Counted from the stretch's first letter, positions 25,408 through 34,155 are shown. The stretch is DNA of 64,000 nt from Mesorhizobium hawassense (GCF_003289945.1 NZ_QMBP01000007.1:239350-303349); one strand, 5' to 3'. The notes: generated by a model from the sequence alone, not told the origin. A program made the numbers and translations.

Positions 25408-26577
25408 TCAGACGCGGCCGAAATCGTCGGAGCTGAGCCGGGTCCAGCGGTCGCCCATCAATCCGCCGATGAAGATGTCGCCGGAGCGAACCGCTTCCGC
25501 GACTTCGGCGATGCGCGAGCGGACCATCGTGCCCCCGGCATAACGGAAGAACACACGCTGGTGGCTGAAGAGCTGGGGCATCAATCGGCTCTGCGTCTGC
25601 CCCACGATGCCCACGCAGCCCATCTCCCGCGCAGCCGCGATAAGAGCATCGAGCGTGGCGCCCCAATGGGATCCGGACCCCTGGATTTGCAACAGGTTCG
25701 CAACGCCCCCGGCTTGACCGTAAAAGGCATAGCACCCAAGCATCTTGCCGGCGTCGTCGCAAATCCCGCCGAAATGAAGCGGCCCGTCGGCCCGCTTCTC
25801 GGCCGCCAGCGCGAGCAGCCGCGGCAACTCGCCATCCTTCCAGCTCGGTCGAAGAGCATAATCGGACATAAGCATCGGGAGCCGCTCCGCGAACTGCGCG
25901 GCGTCGATCGGCTCGCGATGGACCCGATGTGATGACGAATGCTGGGCCGGGAGTTCGGACCTTCTCCCTGCAAGGGCGTCGAATGCTCGCGCGCAGGGAT
26001 CGAGCGCCAGGCGAGGCAGTCCAGGCCATTTGCGGTGCAACATGGCGGCGGCCATGGCGCCCGGCCGGAAAACACAGGTCCATTCCAGACAATGAACCGG
26101 CAACAGCTGATACTTCATAGGGCGCGCGAAGGCCAAGGATGTTCGGTTGGCCGAGTCAGTCAGGTATAGATCGTATTCGCCTTGATGCAGGGTACGCAGC
26201 AATTGCGGCCCGGCCCAACCGTGATCGGTGTTGGAGTCGGTCATGAAGGGGCCGATGATGGCCGCATTCAATGCCGTTCCGTTGAGCTCATAGCGGGCCT
26301 TCAGAACGCCCATGAACCCACCCAGACGGCCCTGCGGGTTGATCTGGACGAGAGCCTTGCTCTCGCCGCCGTCAAGATAAAGCTCACGCATATATTGCGC
26401 CGTCCGCGCAATCGCGCGATCGCGGTGGTGGCGACGATGGCGAAACTTCGTCAGGAAGAGTGCGGCGACATTCTCCAGATCCTCGGTCGTGAGCGGCCGA
26501 ACAGAGCCGTGCTGAGAGTCCACGACCGGCGGCGCAGTGATCTTTTGTGGACCGGCATTTGAGGAATCAAGGTCCAT
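25408..26577 (-). CDS. GNAT-like acyltransferase-fold protein of unknown function
   Basis: This 389-residue protein looks like two GNAT-type halves. The N-terminal half has VRPLTTEDLENVAALFLTKF, GRLGGFMGVLKARYELNG and NAAIIGPFMT; the C-terminal half has HFGGICDDAGKMLGCYAFYG and LLQIQGSGSHWGATLDALIAAA. The pattern resembles uncharacterised acetyltransferases in exopolysaccharide regions, but no such genes are adjacent. The ATG at 26577 has no obvious Shine-Dalgarno. No catalytic residues can be named with confidence. Confidence 0.7.
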   Translation of the reverse strand: MDLDSSNAGPQKITAPPVVDSQHGSVRPLTTEDLENVAALFLTKFRHRRHHRDRAIARTAQYMRELYLDGGESKALVQINPQGRLGGFMGVLKARYELNGTALNAAIIGPFMTDSNTDHGWAGPQLLRTLHQGEYDLYLTDSANRTSLAFARPMKYQLLPVHCLEWTCVFRPGAMAAAMLHRKWPGLPRLALDPCARAFDALAGRRSELPAQHSSSHRVHREPIDAAQFAERLPMLMSDYALRPSWKDGELPRLLALAAEKRADGPLHFGGICDDAGKMLGCYAFYGQAGGVANLLQIQGSGSHWGATLDALIAAAREMGCVGIVGQTQSRLMPQLFSHQRVFFRYAGGTMVRSRIAEVAEAVRSGDIFIGGLMGDRWTRLSSDDFGRV

Positions 26578-26951
26578 TGTGAATGCCTATACGAGGCTGT
26601 CTGCCGATGGGCGAATCCTGCGGCCTCCCATGGAGACCACTTCCGATCGGCATCGCTATAAAACAAAATCTCCAACGGGCCGCGTCTACCATATCCGGTT
26701 TGCTTTTCTGTAAATACACGCCAGACGCTGCTTTGAACACTTTATCTTTACCGGCGACGTGAGTGAAAGGACTCAAGAAATCACCAAGTAGAAAGGAATT
26801 TGAACATCACGTTGCATCACTCTTGCCTTATGACGCGAGCACGGTTGCAATTGCGGACTTCAAGGGCAGTTCGAGTTGCGCCTTGCAAGAGAAGACAAAG
26901 GCGGCGCCGGGCAACTGACGGCGCCCGGCCGAGGCCGGGCGCTGTCCTTGA
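26578..26951. other. Intergenic region with competing hairpins at the ABC-transporter 3' end
   Basis: This 374-bp stretch has lower GC content in its left part and shows no credible ORF. At 26902-26942 there are two overlapping inverted repeats downstream of the ABC-exporter stop codon (see the terminator entry). The left part should contain the promoter of the minus-strand gene at 26577. Confidence 0.6.
26902..26942 (-). terminator. Alternative GC-rich hairpins after the ABC exporter gene
   Basis: GCGCCCGGCC (26921-26930) pairs with GGCCGGGCGC (26933-26942). The left arm can instead pair, as GGCGCC, with GGCGCC near 26903-26908; on the minus strand this alternative stem is followed by a pyrimidine-rich CCTTTGTCTT. 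The two folds are mutually exclusive. Likely a terminator 10 nt past the stop. Confidence 0.5.
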
Positions 26952-28757
26952 TCAGCCGACAAGTCCTTTGGTCAATTCGAGCGCCTGACGCTCGAACAGC
27001 CGACGGTAGATGCCGCCATTGAGCCGGATCAGTTCGTCATGCGAACCTTCCTCGGCGATACGGCCGCGATCGAAGACCAGCAGCCGGTCGAGCGCCCGCA
27101 CCGTCGAAAGCCGGTGCGCGATAACCAGCGTCGTGCGCCCCACCATCAGCCGCTCCATCGCCTTCTGGATCAGCACTTCCGATTCCGAATCGAGGCTCGA
27201 TGTCGCCTCGTCCAGGATCAGGACGCGCGCATCGGCGAGGAAAGCACGCGCGATCGCCACGCGCTGACGCTCGCCACCCGACAGCTTCACGCCGCGCTCG
27301 CCGACCAGGGTTCCATAGCCCTTGGGCAGGTTGGCGATGAAGTCGTGCGCGCTGGCGAGCTTCGCCGCATGCTCGATGTCGGCCTGGCTGGCCCCCGGCC
27401 TTGCATAGGCGATGTTCTCGGCCAGCGAGCGGTGGAACAGGATCGGTTCCTGCTGGACGATGGCGATCTGGCCGCGCAGCGACGCCTGCTCGACCTTCGA
27501 GATATCCTGCCCGTCGATCAGGATCCGCCCCGCATTCACGTCATAGAGGCGCTGGATCAGCTTGACGAAGGTCGTCTTGCCCGAGCCCGAATGCCCCACC
27601 AGTCCGATGCGTTCACCCGCCGCGATATCGACCGAGAAATCGCGATAGAGCGGCAGCCGGTGATTGCCGTAGTGGAACGTCACCTTGTCGAAAGCGATAC
27701 GCCCTTCGGTGATCCGGATCTGCTTGGCGCCGAGCCGGTCCTCGATGCCGAGCGGCTCGGACTGGAAGTCGACCAGTTCCTCCATGTCGTTGATCGAGCG
27801 CTGCAGGTTGCGGATATGCGTGCCGATGTCGCGCAGATAGCCCTGCAGCACGAAGAACGAGGTCAGCACGAAAGCGACATCGCCGGCGCTCGCCTCGCCC
27901 CATGCCCACAACATGAGCGCAAGGCCGATCACTGCCGCGCGCATCACGAGCAGCAGCACCCCTTGCGTCGTGCCGTTGGCGGTGCCGCGCATCCAGGTGC
28001 GGCCGGTGCGCAGACGCCATTTGGCCACGACGCGCGCCAGCCGCGCCTCCTCGCGGGCCTCGGCGCCGAAGCCCTTGACGACGGCGTTGCAGCTCACCGC
28101 GTCGGCCAGCGAGCCACCCAGCCGCGTGTCCCAACTGTTGGCGAGCCGGGCCGCAGGCGCGACATAGCCGAGCGACAGCATCGCCGTGACCGTGATGAAC
28201 AGCACCGAGCCGGCGGCCACGACCGCTCCCATCAGCGGCCAGAACCAGCCGAGCAGCAGCGTCGAACCGACAAGCATGACGACCGACGGCAGCAGCGCGA
28301 TCAGGATCGTGTCGTTGAGCAGGTCCAGCGCCCACATGCCGCGCGTTATCTTGCGCACCGTCGATCCGGCGAAGCTGTTGGCGTGCCAGTCCGTCGAGAA
28401 ACGCTGCACCCGATGGAACGCATCGGCGGCGATGTCCGACATCATCTTCAGCGTCAGCTCGACGATCCACAGGAAAGCGACATTGCGCAGCACGACGCCG
28501 GCCAGCGCCAGCGCCATCAGGATCGAGAACGCCGTCATCGCCGCATTCCAGGCGACCGCGTCGGTCCCGGCGCCGCTGGCGACCGCGTCGACCAGCCGAC
28601 CGGAATAGAAGGGTGTCAGCACGTCGGCCAGCGTCGAGAGCAGGAATGCGCCCATGATGAGAGAAAGCCGCCACGGCTGGTGGCGCCAGTGGCTGAAGGT
28701 AAAGCCGAGCACGCTGCGAAAGGCGCCGGCGCGCAGGTCGATCTTGAAACGAGCCAT
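26952..28757 (-). CDS. ABC transporter, fused permease and ATP-binding protein (exporter type)
   Basis: This 601-residue half-transporter has a six-helix membrane domain (residues 1-310, e.g. LSLIMGAFLLSTLADVL and ILIALLPSVVMLVGSTLLL) fused to a nucleotide-binding domain. The latter has Walker A GHSGSGKT at 388-395, a Q-loop near IVQQEPILF, signature LSGGE at 492-496, Walker B VLILDE at 512-517 and the switch His in IAHRLST. Such MsbA/ATM-like proteins work as dimers exporting lipids, peptides or drugs across the inner membrane. The substrate is not evident. It is monocistronic, with a 13-codon ORF 194 nt upstream. Confidence 0.94.
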   Translation of the reverse strand: MARFKIDLRAGAFRSVLGFTFSHWRHQPWRLSLIMGAFLLSTLADVLTPFYSGRLVDAVASGAGTDAVAWNAAMTAFSILMALALAGVVLRNVAFLWIVELTLKMMSDIAADAFHRVQRFSTDWHANSFAGSTVRKITRGMWALDLLNDTILIALLPSVVMLVGSTLLLGWFWPLMGAVVAAGSVLFITVTAMLSLGYVAPAARLANSWDTRLGGSLADAVSCNAVVKGFGAEAREEARLARVVAKWRLRTGRTWMRGTANGTTQGVLLLVMRAAVIGLALMLWAWGEASAGDVAFVLTSFFVLQGYLRDIGTHIRNLQRSINDMEELVDFQSEPLGIEDRLGAKQIRITEGRIAFDKVTFHYGNHRLPLYRDFSVDIAAGERIGLVGHSGSGKTTFVKLIQRLYDVNAGRILIDGQDISKVEQASLRGQIAIVQQEPILFHRSLAENIAYARPGASQADIEHAAKLASAHDFIANLPKGYGTLVGERGVKLSGGERQRVAIARAFLADARVLILDEATSSLDSESEVLIQKAMERLMVGRTTLVIAHRLSTVRALDRLLVFDRGRIAEEGSHDELIRLNGGIYRRLFERQALELTKGLVG

Positions 28758-29142
28758 GATGTCATCCGGGCGCGAACGAGCCCGGTCCCGGTAAAGTCAA
28801 ATTGGAAAACCCGCGTCTGGCCTTAAGGCGCCTTGGAAAACGGGAGGTTCAGTATGGGTAGGCCGCTCGCCCGAAGGTGGCGACCGGCAGCGGCAAAAGC
28901 CTGCCCTTGCGTCTGGCTCTCCGACAGATCTTCGGAAAGCCTAAGCAGACCTAGGCTTCGCGGCCTCGCATAACGATGTCAAATCCTGCCATACGGTCCT
29001 CCCGGAAGGGAATCGCGGAGTGGTTCTTATAGGGAGGCGTCAGCCGATCGCCAAGCCGGCCCACCGCCAAAACGACATCTGGCCCAAGCACTGCGACGAA
29101 TTTGCAACAACGGCGGGTTGCACGCCCGGCCGCCGCAATCCC
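28758..29142. other. Intergenic region upstream of the ABC exporter
   Basis: This 385-bp region between nadE and the exporter contains a 13-codon ORF with a strong ribosome-binding site (28951-28992, minus) and the half repeat next to nadE. Nothing else is recognised; the exporter promoter should be here. Confidence 0.55.
28951..28992 (-). CDS. Very short ORF (13 codons), possible leader peptide
   Basis: ATG at 28992 is preceded by GGGAGGACCGT, an unusually good Shine-Dalgarno and spacing, and encodes MAGFDIVMRGREA before a TAG stop. It lies upstream of the ABC exporter on the same strand. It might be a leader peptide or regulatory small ORF, or the start of a gene lost by a later stop. There are no repeated or rare codons pointing to a known attenuation type. 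Confidence 0.35.
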   Translation of the reverse strand: MAGFDIVMRGREA

Positions 29143-29204
29143 GAGCAATTCCAGGAAAAATGTGCACGGGTTTCCGTCCGGAACTATTTCAAAACGAAGC
29201 GCTA
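29143..29204. repeat. Two-hairpin intergenic repeat, copy F (left half, diverged)
   Basis: It begins GAGCAATTCCAGGAAAAA, then TTTCCGTCCGGAACTATTTC and AAAACGAAGCGCTAG. The last bases overlap the nadE stop codon (CTA on the plus strand). The second hairpin is absent. Confidence 0.7.
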
Positions 29205-30878
29205 GCGGTCGCGGAACCGGTTGGTGATCGGATAGCGGCGGTCGCGGCCGAAATTCTTCCGCGTGATCTTCACCCCGGGCGCCGCCTGCCTGCGCTTGTA
29301 TTCGGCGATGTAGAGCAGGTGCTCGACGCGAGCTACGGTCGCCCGGTCGTGGCCGCGCGCGACGATGTCGTCGACGCTCATCTCGTTCTCGACCAGGCAC
29401 TCGAGAATATCGTCCAGGACCGGATAAGGCGGCAGCGAATCCTGGTCGGTCTGGTTTTCGCGCAACTCCGCCGACGGCGCCTTGTCGATGATGCTCTTCG
29501 GGATCACCTCTCCAGCGGGTCCGAGCGCGCCCGGCGGCACATGCGCGTTGCGCCAGCGCGACAGGGCGTACACCTGCATCTTGTAGAGGTCCTTGATCGG
29601 ATTGAAGCCGCCATTCATGTCGCCATAGAGCGTGGCGTAGCCGACCGACATCTCGCTCTTGTTGCCGGTGGTGACGACCATCGAGCCGAACTTGTTCGAG
29701 ATAGCCATCAGGATGGTGCCGCGCGCCCGGCTTTGTAGGTTTTCCTCGGTGATGCCTTCCTGGGTGCCCTCGAAGAGCTGCGTCAGCGCATGCCTGAAGC
29801 CTTCGACCGGCTCGGAGATCGGCACGATGTCGTAGCGGCAGCCAAGGGCGCGCGCGCAATCCTCGGCATCCTTCAGCGAATCCTTCGACGTGTAGCGGTA
29901 AGGCATCATGACGGTGCGCAGCCGCTCCTCGCCGAGCGCATCGACGGCCAAGGCCGCGCAGATCGCCGAGTCGATGCCGCCGGAAAGGCCAAGCACCACA
30001 TTCTTGAAACCGTTCTTGTTGACGTAGTCTCGCAGGCCCAGCATGCAGGCGCGATAGTCGGCCTCCTCGCGCTCGGGGACCTTCGACATCGGGCCTTCCG
30101 AGCAGACCCAATGATCGCCTTTGCGCTTCCAGGTGGTGACGTCGACCGCGTCCTCGAACTGGCTCATCTGGAAGGCGAGCGTCTTGTCTGCCCCTATGGC
30201 GAAAGAAGCGCCGTCGAAGATCAGCTCGTCCTGGCCGCCGAGCTGGTTGGCGTAGATCATCGGCAGGCCGGTTTCGATGACCTGCCTGATCACGACCTGA
30301 TGCCGGACGTCGATCTTGGCGCGGTAATAGGGCGAGCCGTTCGGCACCAAAAGAATCTCGGCGCCGCTTTCGGCCAGCGTCTCGCAGACGGCGACATCGC
30401 CCCAGATGTCCTCGCAGATCGGAATGCCGATGCGCACGCCGCGGAAATTGACCGGACCCTGCAGTTCCGGCCCGGCCTGGAAGACGCGCTTCTCGTCGAA
30501 CTCGCCGTAGTTCGGCAGATCGAGCTTGTAGCGTTCCGCGATGATCTTGCCGCCATCGGCGAAGACGATGGAATTGTGCGTGCCGCTCCGGCGCTTCAGT
30601 GGTGTGCCGATGATGACGCCTGGCCCGCCATCGGCCGTATCCTTCGCAAAATCCTCGGCCGCCTTCTCGCAAGCCTTCAGGAAGGAAGGCTTCAGCACCA
30701 GGTCTTCCGGCGGATAACCGGCGAGGAAAAGCTCGGTGTAAAGCACCAGATCGGCGCCCTGTCGCGCCGCATCCGCCCTCGCCTCTCGCGCTTTTGCCAA
30801 ATTGCCGGCAACGTCGCCGACGGTCGGGTTGAGCTGGGCGACGGCAATGCGCAGGATGTCGGGAGCGGTGTTGGCCAT
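29202..30878 (-). CDS. nadE: Glutamine-dependent NAD+ synthase
   Basis: This enzyme amidates nicotinic-acid adenine dinucleotide to NAD using glutamine. The 558-residue protein has an N-terminal nitrilase-type glutaminase domain (catalytic Glu49, Lys118 in RYKLDLPNYGEF, Cys155 in PICEDIWG) and a C-terminal synthetase domain with the pyrophosphate loop SGGIDS at 299-304 and TTGNKSEMSVGYATLYGD. The ATG gives the normal start. Its stop codon lies in a repeat copy. The tag gene lies upstream on the same strand, 117 nt away. Confidence 0.97.
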   Translation of the reverse strand: MANTAPDILRIAVAQLNPTVGDVAGNLAKAREARADAARQGADLVLYTELFLAGYPPEDLVLKPSFLKACEKAAEDFAKDTADGGPGVIIGTPLKRRSGTHNSIVFADGGKIIAERYKLDLPNYGEFDEKRVFQAGPELQGPVNFRGVRIGIPICEDIWGDVAVCETLAESGAEILLVPNGSPYYRAKIDVRHQVVIRQVIETGLPMIYANQLGGQDELIFDGASFAIGADKTLAFQMSQFEDAVDVTTWKRKGDHWVCSEGPMSKVPEREEADYRACMLGLRDYVNKNGFKNVVLGLSGGIDSAICAALAVDALGEERLRTVMMPYRYTSKDSLKDAEDCARALGCRYDIVPISEPVEGFRHALTQLFEGTQEGITEENLQSRARGTILMAISNKFGSMVVTTGNKSEMSVGYATLYGDMNGGFNPIKDLYKMQVYALSRWRNAHVPPGALGPAGEVIPKSIIDKAPSAELRENQTDQDSLPPYPVLDDILECLVENEMSVDDIVARGHDRATVARVEHLLYIAEYKRRQAAPGVKITRKNFGRDRRYPITNRFRDR

Positions 30879-30935
30879 GTAGTGGATGTAGCGTGACCGA
30901 AATCGGCCCGCAATGGCGATTGCTTATACCAATTC

Positions 30936-30967
30936 CGATCAATCAATCGACGAATGTCGATCGATCG
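30936..30967 (-). other. GATC-rich hairpin between tag and nadE
   Basis: The arms 30940-30951 and 30956-30967 form a 12-bp stem with a 4-nt loop on the minus-strand RNA, counting two G-U wobbles. On the plus strand the same positions would be A-C mismatches, so any RNA structure is specific to the tag-to-nadE direction. Confidence 0.4.
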
Positions 30968-30995
30968 ACAGTGGTGTCGATCCCAGCGGTTGAAC

Positions 30996-31709
30996 CTAGT
31001 CGCCCATATACTCGCGCAGTGCCTCCGCCGAGCGGTTCTCGCCGATCGACATCGCCAGAATGCGCGAGATGTGGCGACGCGGCAGGCCGGCTTCGGCCGA
31101 CCATTGGTTGATCTGCGCCTGAATCTTGTCGAGGTCCCGCTTCGAGGTCGGGTTTTCGGCGATATCGAGGCCGGCATCGCGCAAGGCCGCAGCCATGTCG
31201 GTGGAGACGACGAACGTATCCCATTCCAGCCAGCGCAGGAAATACTGGCCGGTGTTGCCGCCCAGCCGGCTACCATGCTTGGCGAGGTAGGCCGTCAGGC
31301 CGACCTGGTCGTCCGCTGGCCACCCGGCGATGAACTTGCCGAAGCTGCCGTGCTCCTTCGAGACGCGATCGACGAAAGCGGCATTGTCGCGCACCGATTT
31401 GATCTTCTGCGGATTGCGCACGATGCGGCTGTCCGAGGCTAGTTCGTGCCAGAAGTCGTCCGGCTGAAACAACAGCCGCTTCGGCTCGAAGCCGAGGAAC
31501 GCTTCCTCGAAACCCGGCCATTTCTGCTCGATGACGCGCCACACGAAGCCGGCGGCGAAAATGCGCTCGGCCATGGTGGAGAGAATGCGATCGTCGGGGA
31601 TTTTCGCAACTGCCAGGTTGTCGGGCTTAGGCCCAAGCAGCGGCGCCAGCACCGCCTCGCCGCCCTTGCGCTTTGCCGCCCGCGCATGGATTTTCTTGAA
31701 ATCGAGCAT
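30996..31709 (-). CDS. tag: DNA-3-methyladenine glycosylase I family protein
   Basis: This 237-residue protein matches the methyladenine glycosylase (Tag) family: KIPDDRILSTMAERIFAAGFVWRVIEQKWPGFEEAF near 50-85, DDFWHELASDSRIVRNPQKIKSVRDNA, and LGGNTGQYFLRWLEWDTFVVS. It would remove alkylated adenine from DNA. It is longer at the C-terminus than E. coli Tag and lacks the classic zinc-binding Cys/His set, as do many alphaproteobacterial members. The ATG at 31709 follows GAGGACGACG; the extension to 31841 is not supported. Confidence 0.85.
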   Translation of the reverse strand: MLDFKKIHARAAKRKGGEAVLAPLLGPKPDNLAVAKIPDDRILSTMAERIFAAGFVWRVIEQKWPGFEEAFLGFEPKRLLFQPDDFWHELASDSRIVRNPQKIKSVRDNAAFVDRVSKEHGSFGKFIAGWPADDQVGLTAYLAKHGSRLGGNTGQYFLRWLEWDTFVVSTDMAAALRDAGLDIAENPTSKRDLDKIQAQINQWSAEAGLPRRHISRILAMSIGENRSAEALREYMGD

Positions 31710-31800
31710 CGTCGTCCTCGCCTGTTTGCCGCAATCTATCACTTCACCTTCGGCCCGGCAGCCTCTACGTCTATCGATGCTCTGCTGAAGGAGAGGACCA

Positions 31801-32364
31801 ATGAACAAGATCGTCGAAGACATGGCGAACCGCCTGCTCAAGCGAAAGCCGGAAGGTCTCGGCCCGCTCGAGAGCCGCGTGCTTCAGTCGACGCTCGAGC
31901 GCACCACCATCACGCGCGATACCAACAAGGCCGTCGCCTTCCACGAGACCTATGGCGACCGCGTCGCCGACAGCATCGCAAGGATCGGCGGTTCCTGGTC
32001 GTTCATCCTCGCCTTCCTGGCCTTTCTCGTTGTTTGGACTGCCGGCAATGCCTGGCTGCTGACGCGCGACGCCTTCGACCCCTACCCTTTCATCTTCCTC
32101 AACCTTGTGCTGTCGATGCTTGCGGCGATCCAGGCGCCGGTGATCATGATGTCGCAAAACCGCCAGACTGAGCGCGACCGCATCGACGCGGCGCATGACT
32201 ATGAGGTCAATCTGAAGGCCGAGATCGAGATCATGGCCCTGCATGAAAAGCTCGACGAGCTGCGCCACAGCGAGATCATCGGTATGCGGGACGAAATCCT
32301 GCGCATGGCCGAGCAGATCAGGCGCATCGACGAGAAACTATCGGCGCGGCCCGCGACAGAATGA
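31801..32364 (+). CDS. DUF1003 membrane protein
   Basis: This 187-residue inner-membrane protein matches DUF1003. It has an N-terminal soluble part, two transmembrane helices (SWSFILAFLAFLVVWTAGNAW and FIFLNLVLSMLAAIQAPVIMM), then the family motif SQNRQTERDRIDAAHDYEVNLKAE and a C-terminal helical coiled-coil. The ATG follows GAAGGAGAGGACC. It overlaps the DedA-family gene by 4 nt, so the two are translationally coupled. Function unknown. Confidence 0.93.
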   Translation: MNKIVEDMANRLLKRKPEGLGPLESRVLQSTLERTTITRDTNKAVAFHETYGDRVADSIARIGGSWSFILAFLAFLVVWTAGNAWLLTRDAFDPYPFIFLNLVLSMLAAIQAPVIMMSQNRQTERDRIDAAHDYEVNLKAEIEIMALHEKLDELRHSEIIGMRDEILRMAEQIRRIDEKLSARPATE

Positions 32365-32960
32365 ACGAGACCATCCACCACCTCATCGAGCAATACGGGC
32401 TGATCGCGGTCTTCCTAGGCTGCGTCGCCGAAGGCGAAAGTGCCGCGATCCTTGGCGGCTTCTTTGCCCATCAGCACATCTTCGTGCTGTGGCAGACTTT
32501 CCTTGCCGCCTTCCTCGGCGCCTTCGCCGGCGACACGTTCTTCTTCACACTCGGCCGCAGCTTCGCCGATCATCCCTATGTGAGAAGACTGCGCCGGCGG
32601 CCAGGCTTCAGCCGCGCCTATCGTCTGCTCAACACCCATCCCAACATTTTCGTTCTGACCAACCGCTACATCTACGGCATGCGCCTGGTCGGCGGTATTG
32701 CAGCCGGCCTGTCGACGGTGCAAATGCCCCGTTTCGTCATCCTGAATGCCATCTCTTCCGCGGTCTGGGCGGCTCTGTTCAGCGGCATCGGCTATGTCTT
32801 CGGCCTGGGCGCGGAGCAGATGGTGGGCCAGGCGTTTGCGCGGCATGAGCGCCTGCTCATTGCCCTTGGTGTGGGTGTCGTCGTTGCAATTATTGCCTGG
32901 CTGGTCGGCCGGCACTTTGCCGCGCGCGAACGCGCCCGGGAGGATCAGACAAGATCCTGA
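32361..32960 (+). CDS. DedA family membrane protein
   Basis: This 199-residue protein belongs to the DedA/Tvp38 superfamily: LGCVAEGESAAILGGFFAHQ with the conserved acidic residue, GAFAGDTFFFTLGRSFADH, NRYIYGMRLVGGIAAGLSTVQM, and a C-terminal helix. DedA members move undecaprenyl phosphate or other lipids across the inner membrane and support proton-dependent homeostasis. It is coupled to the DUF1003 gene by a 4-nt ATGA overlap. Confidence 0.93.
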   Translation: MNETIHHLIEQYGLIAVFLGCVAEGESAAILGGFFAHQHIFVLWQTFLAAFLGAFAGDTFFFTLGRSFADHPYVRRLRRRPGFSRAYRLLNTHPNIFVLTNRYIYGMRLVGGIAAGLSTVQMPRFVILNAISSAVWAALFSGIGYVFGLGAEQMVGQAFARHERLLIALGVGVVVAIIAWLVGRHFAARERAREDQTRS

Positions 32961-32976
32961 CTGCCGGCAGTTCCGA

Positions 32977-33336
32977 TCAGATGGGCGCGCCGATGAGACG
33001 CTCGATGACGGCGATGCCCCAGACACCGCCTGCGATCACGATCGAAATCAGCACCGCCAGCGAACCGCAGTCCTTGGCAAGCTGGATCTCGATGTGAAAT
33101 TCGCGCGAGATCGCGTCGCAGGCTGCCTCGATGCCGGTGTTGAGGACTTCGACCATGATCAACAGCAGAACCGCGCCGAGCAGCACGGCGTAGCCGCGCC
33201 AGGAGACCGAAATGAACCAGCCGGCCGGCAAGGCAAGCGCGAGCAAAAGCAGTTCCTGCTGGAATGCCTTTTCGTGCGCGGCCAACTTGCGGAAGGCTCG
33301 AACTGAATTGATGAAAGCATCGATCAGCCGCTGCAT
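32977..33336 (-). CDS. dgkA: Diacylglycerol kinase
   Basis: This 119-residue membrane enzyme phosphorylates diacylglycerol with ATP. It shows RLIDAFINSVRAFRKLAAHEKAFQQE with the catalytic region, VEVLNTGIEAACDAISRE, and AKDCGSLAVLISIVIAG, with three hydrophobic helices. The start at 33336 (MQRLIDAF) follows AAGGGGCAG; a longer frame reaches 33411 without support. It is convergent with the DedA gene and upstream of nothing on its strand. Confidence 0.94.
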   Translation of the reverse strand: MQRLIDAFINSVRAFRKLAAHEKAFQQELLLLALALPAGWFISVSWRGYAVLLGAVLLLIMVEVLNTGIEAACDAISREFHIEIQLAKDCGSLAVLISIVIAGGVWGIAVIERLIGAPI

Positions 33337-33414
33337 GCCTCTGCCCCTTTGCGAGTCACCGGCAGGGGATATCGCAATGGCGGGATCAAGGGAATAAGCC
33401 AGCCGCTGCAAAGT

Positions 33415-33834
33415 TCATCCGTCCGCGACCTTTATCGACGGCGTCGATTTTTCGAACTGCGGCAGCCCGTCCTCGATCGAATAGTAGTCGCCCTTGTCGC
33501 CGACGAAGATGTGACTTTCCGCCGAAAGGCCGCTCGGCCTCTCGAAGGAGCCGGCCATGATGGAGATCGTGTCCAATTCATTGTGCTTCCAGAAGAGCAG
33601 CGAGCCGCAGGTACGGCAGAAGCCGCGCTTCGCCGCGTCGGAGGCGCCGTACCAACTGAGCGCGTCGGCACCCTCGATGACGATATCGGCGTCCCTGGAG
33701 GCGGTTGCCGCCACGAAATGGCCGGTTTGCCGACGGCACTGCGAGCAATGGCAATAGACGACGCCGCGCAACGGGCCGCTCGTCCTGAAACGCACCGCCC
33801 CGCACAGGCACGATCCGCTGTGGTTGTCGTCCAT
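33415..33834 (-). CDS. GFA family (CENP-V/Gfa domain) zinc protein
   Basis: This 139-residue protein has the GFA zinc ligands: SGSCLCGAVRF, YCHCSQCRRQTG and FCRTCGSLLFW, binding two zinc ions. The family includes glutathione-dependent formaldehyde-activating enzyme, but most members, including short ones like this, lack demonstrated activity. The ATG at 33834 follows AAGGAGACCGG; the extension to 33990 is not family-like. Divergent from the diguanylate cyclase gene. Confidence 0.93.
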   Translation of the reverse strand: MDDNHSGSCLCGAVRFRTSGPLRGVVYCHCSQCRRQTGHFVAATASRDADIVIEGADALSWYGASDAAKRGFCRTCGSLLFWKHNELDTISIMAGSFERPSGLSAESHIFVGDKGDYYSIEDGLPQFEKSTPSIKVADG

Positions 33835-34155
33835 TCCGGTCTCCTTCGGCATCATCTTTCCCGATCGTTTGCCGGATAGAATTTCAGTTTTGCAGTGACT
33901 GGGCACAGGCAAATGCGACACCGAAGCGACGTGTTTCAAAAGCTGCGCCCGCACCGCGCTACAGCCTGTGGTAGCAACAATAATGAGCAAATGTGGGCTA
34001 TTAAGGAAACTTTAGCGCAACTGCATTTATGATTCCCACAAGCGGAGGTCGTGAGGGGACGCGCCGTCGCATTCGCAATTCCGATTCAATCCCCGCGTGA
34101 GCGACTCCCGGCGGTGGCAGGTCTCCGGTCGCACTGAAGGGGCAGTGAAGACGAT
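33835..34155. other. Divergent promoter region between GFA and diguanylate cyclase genes
   Basis: This 321-bp stretch has no credible ORF. It includes an AT-richer segment around 33970-34035 likely to carry promoter elements. No convincing operator palindrome was seen. Confidence 0.5.

Noticed and set aside
28951..30942. 663-codon ORF overlapping nadE on the same strand in another frame
   Set aside because: The nadE frame has the glutaminase and synthetase motifs; the other frame is Arg/Gly-rich noise. Only its last 13 codons are mentioned separately because they carry their own strong ribosome-binding site.
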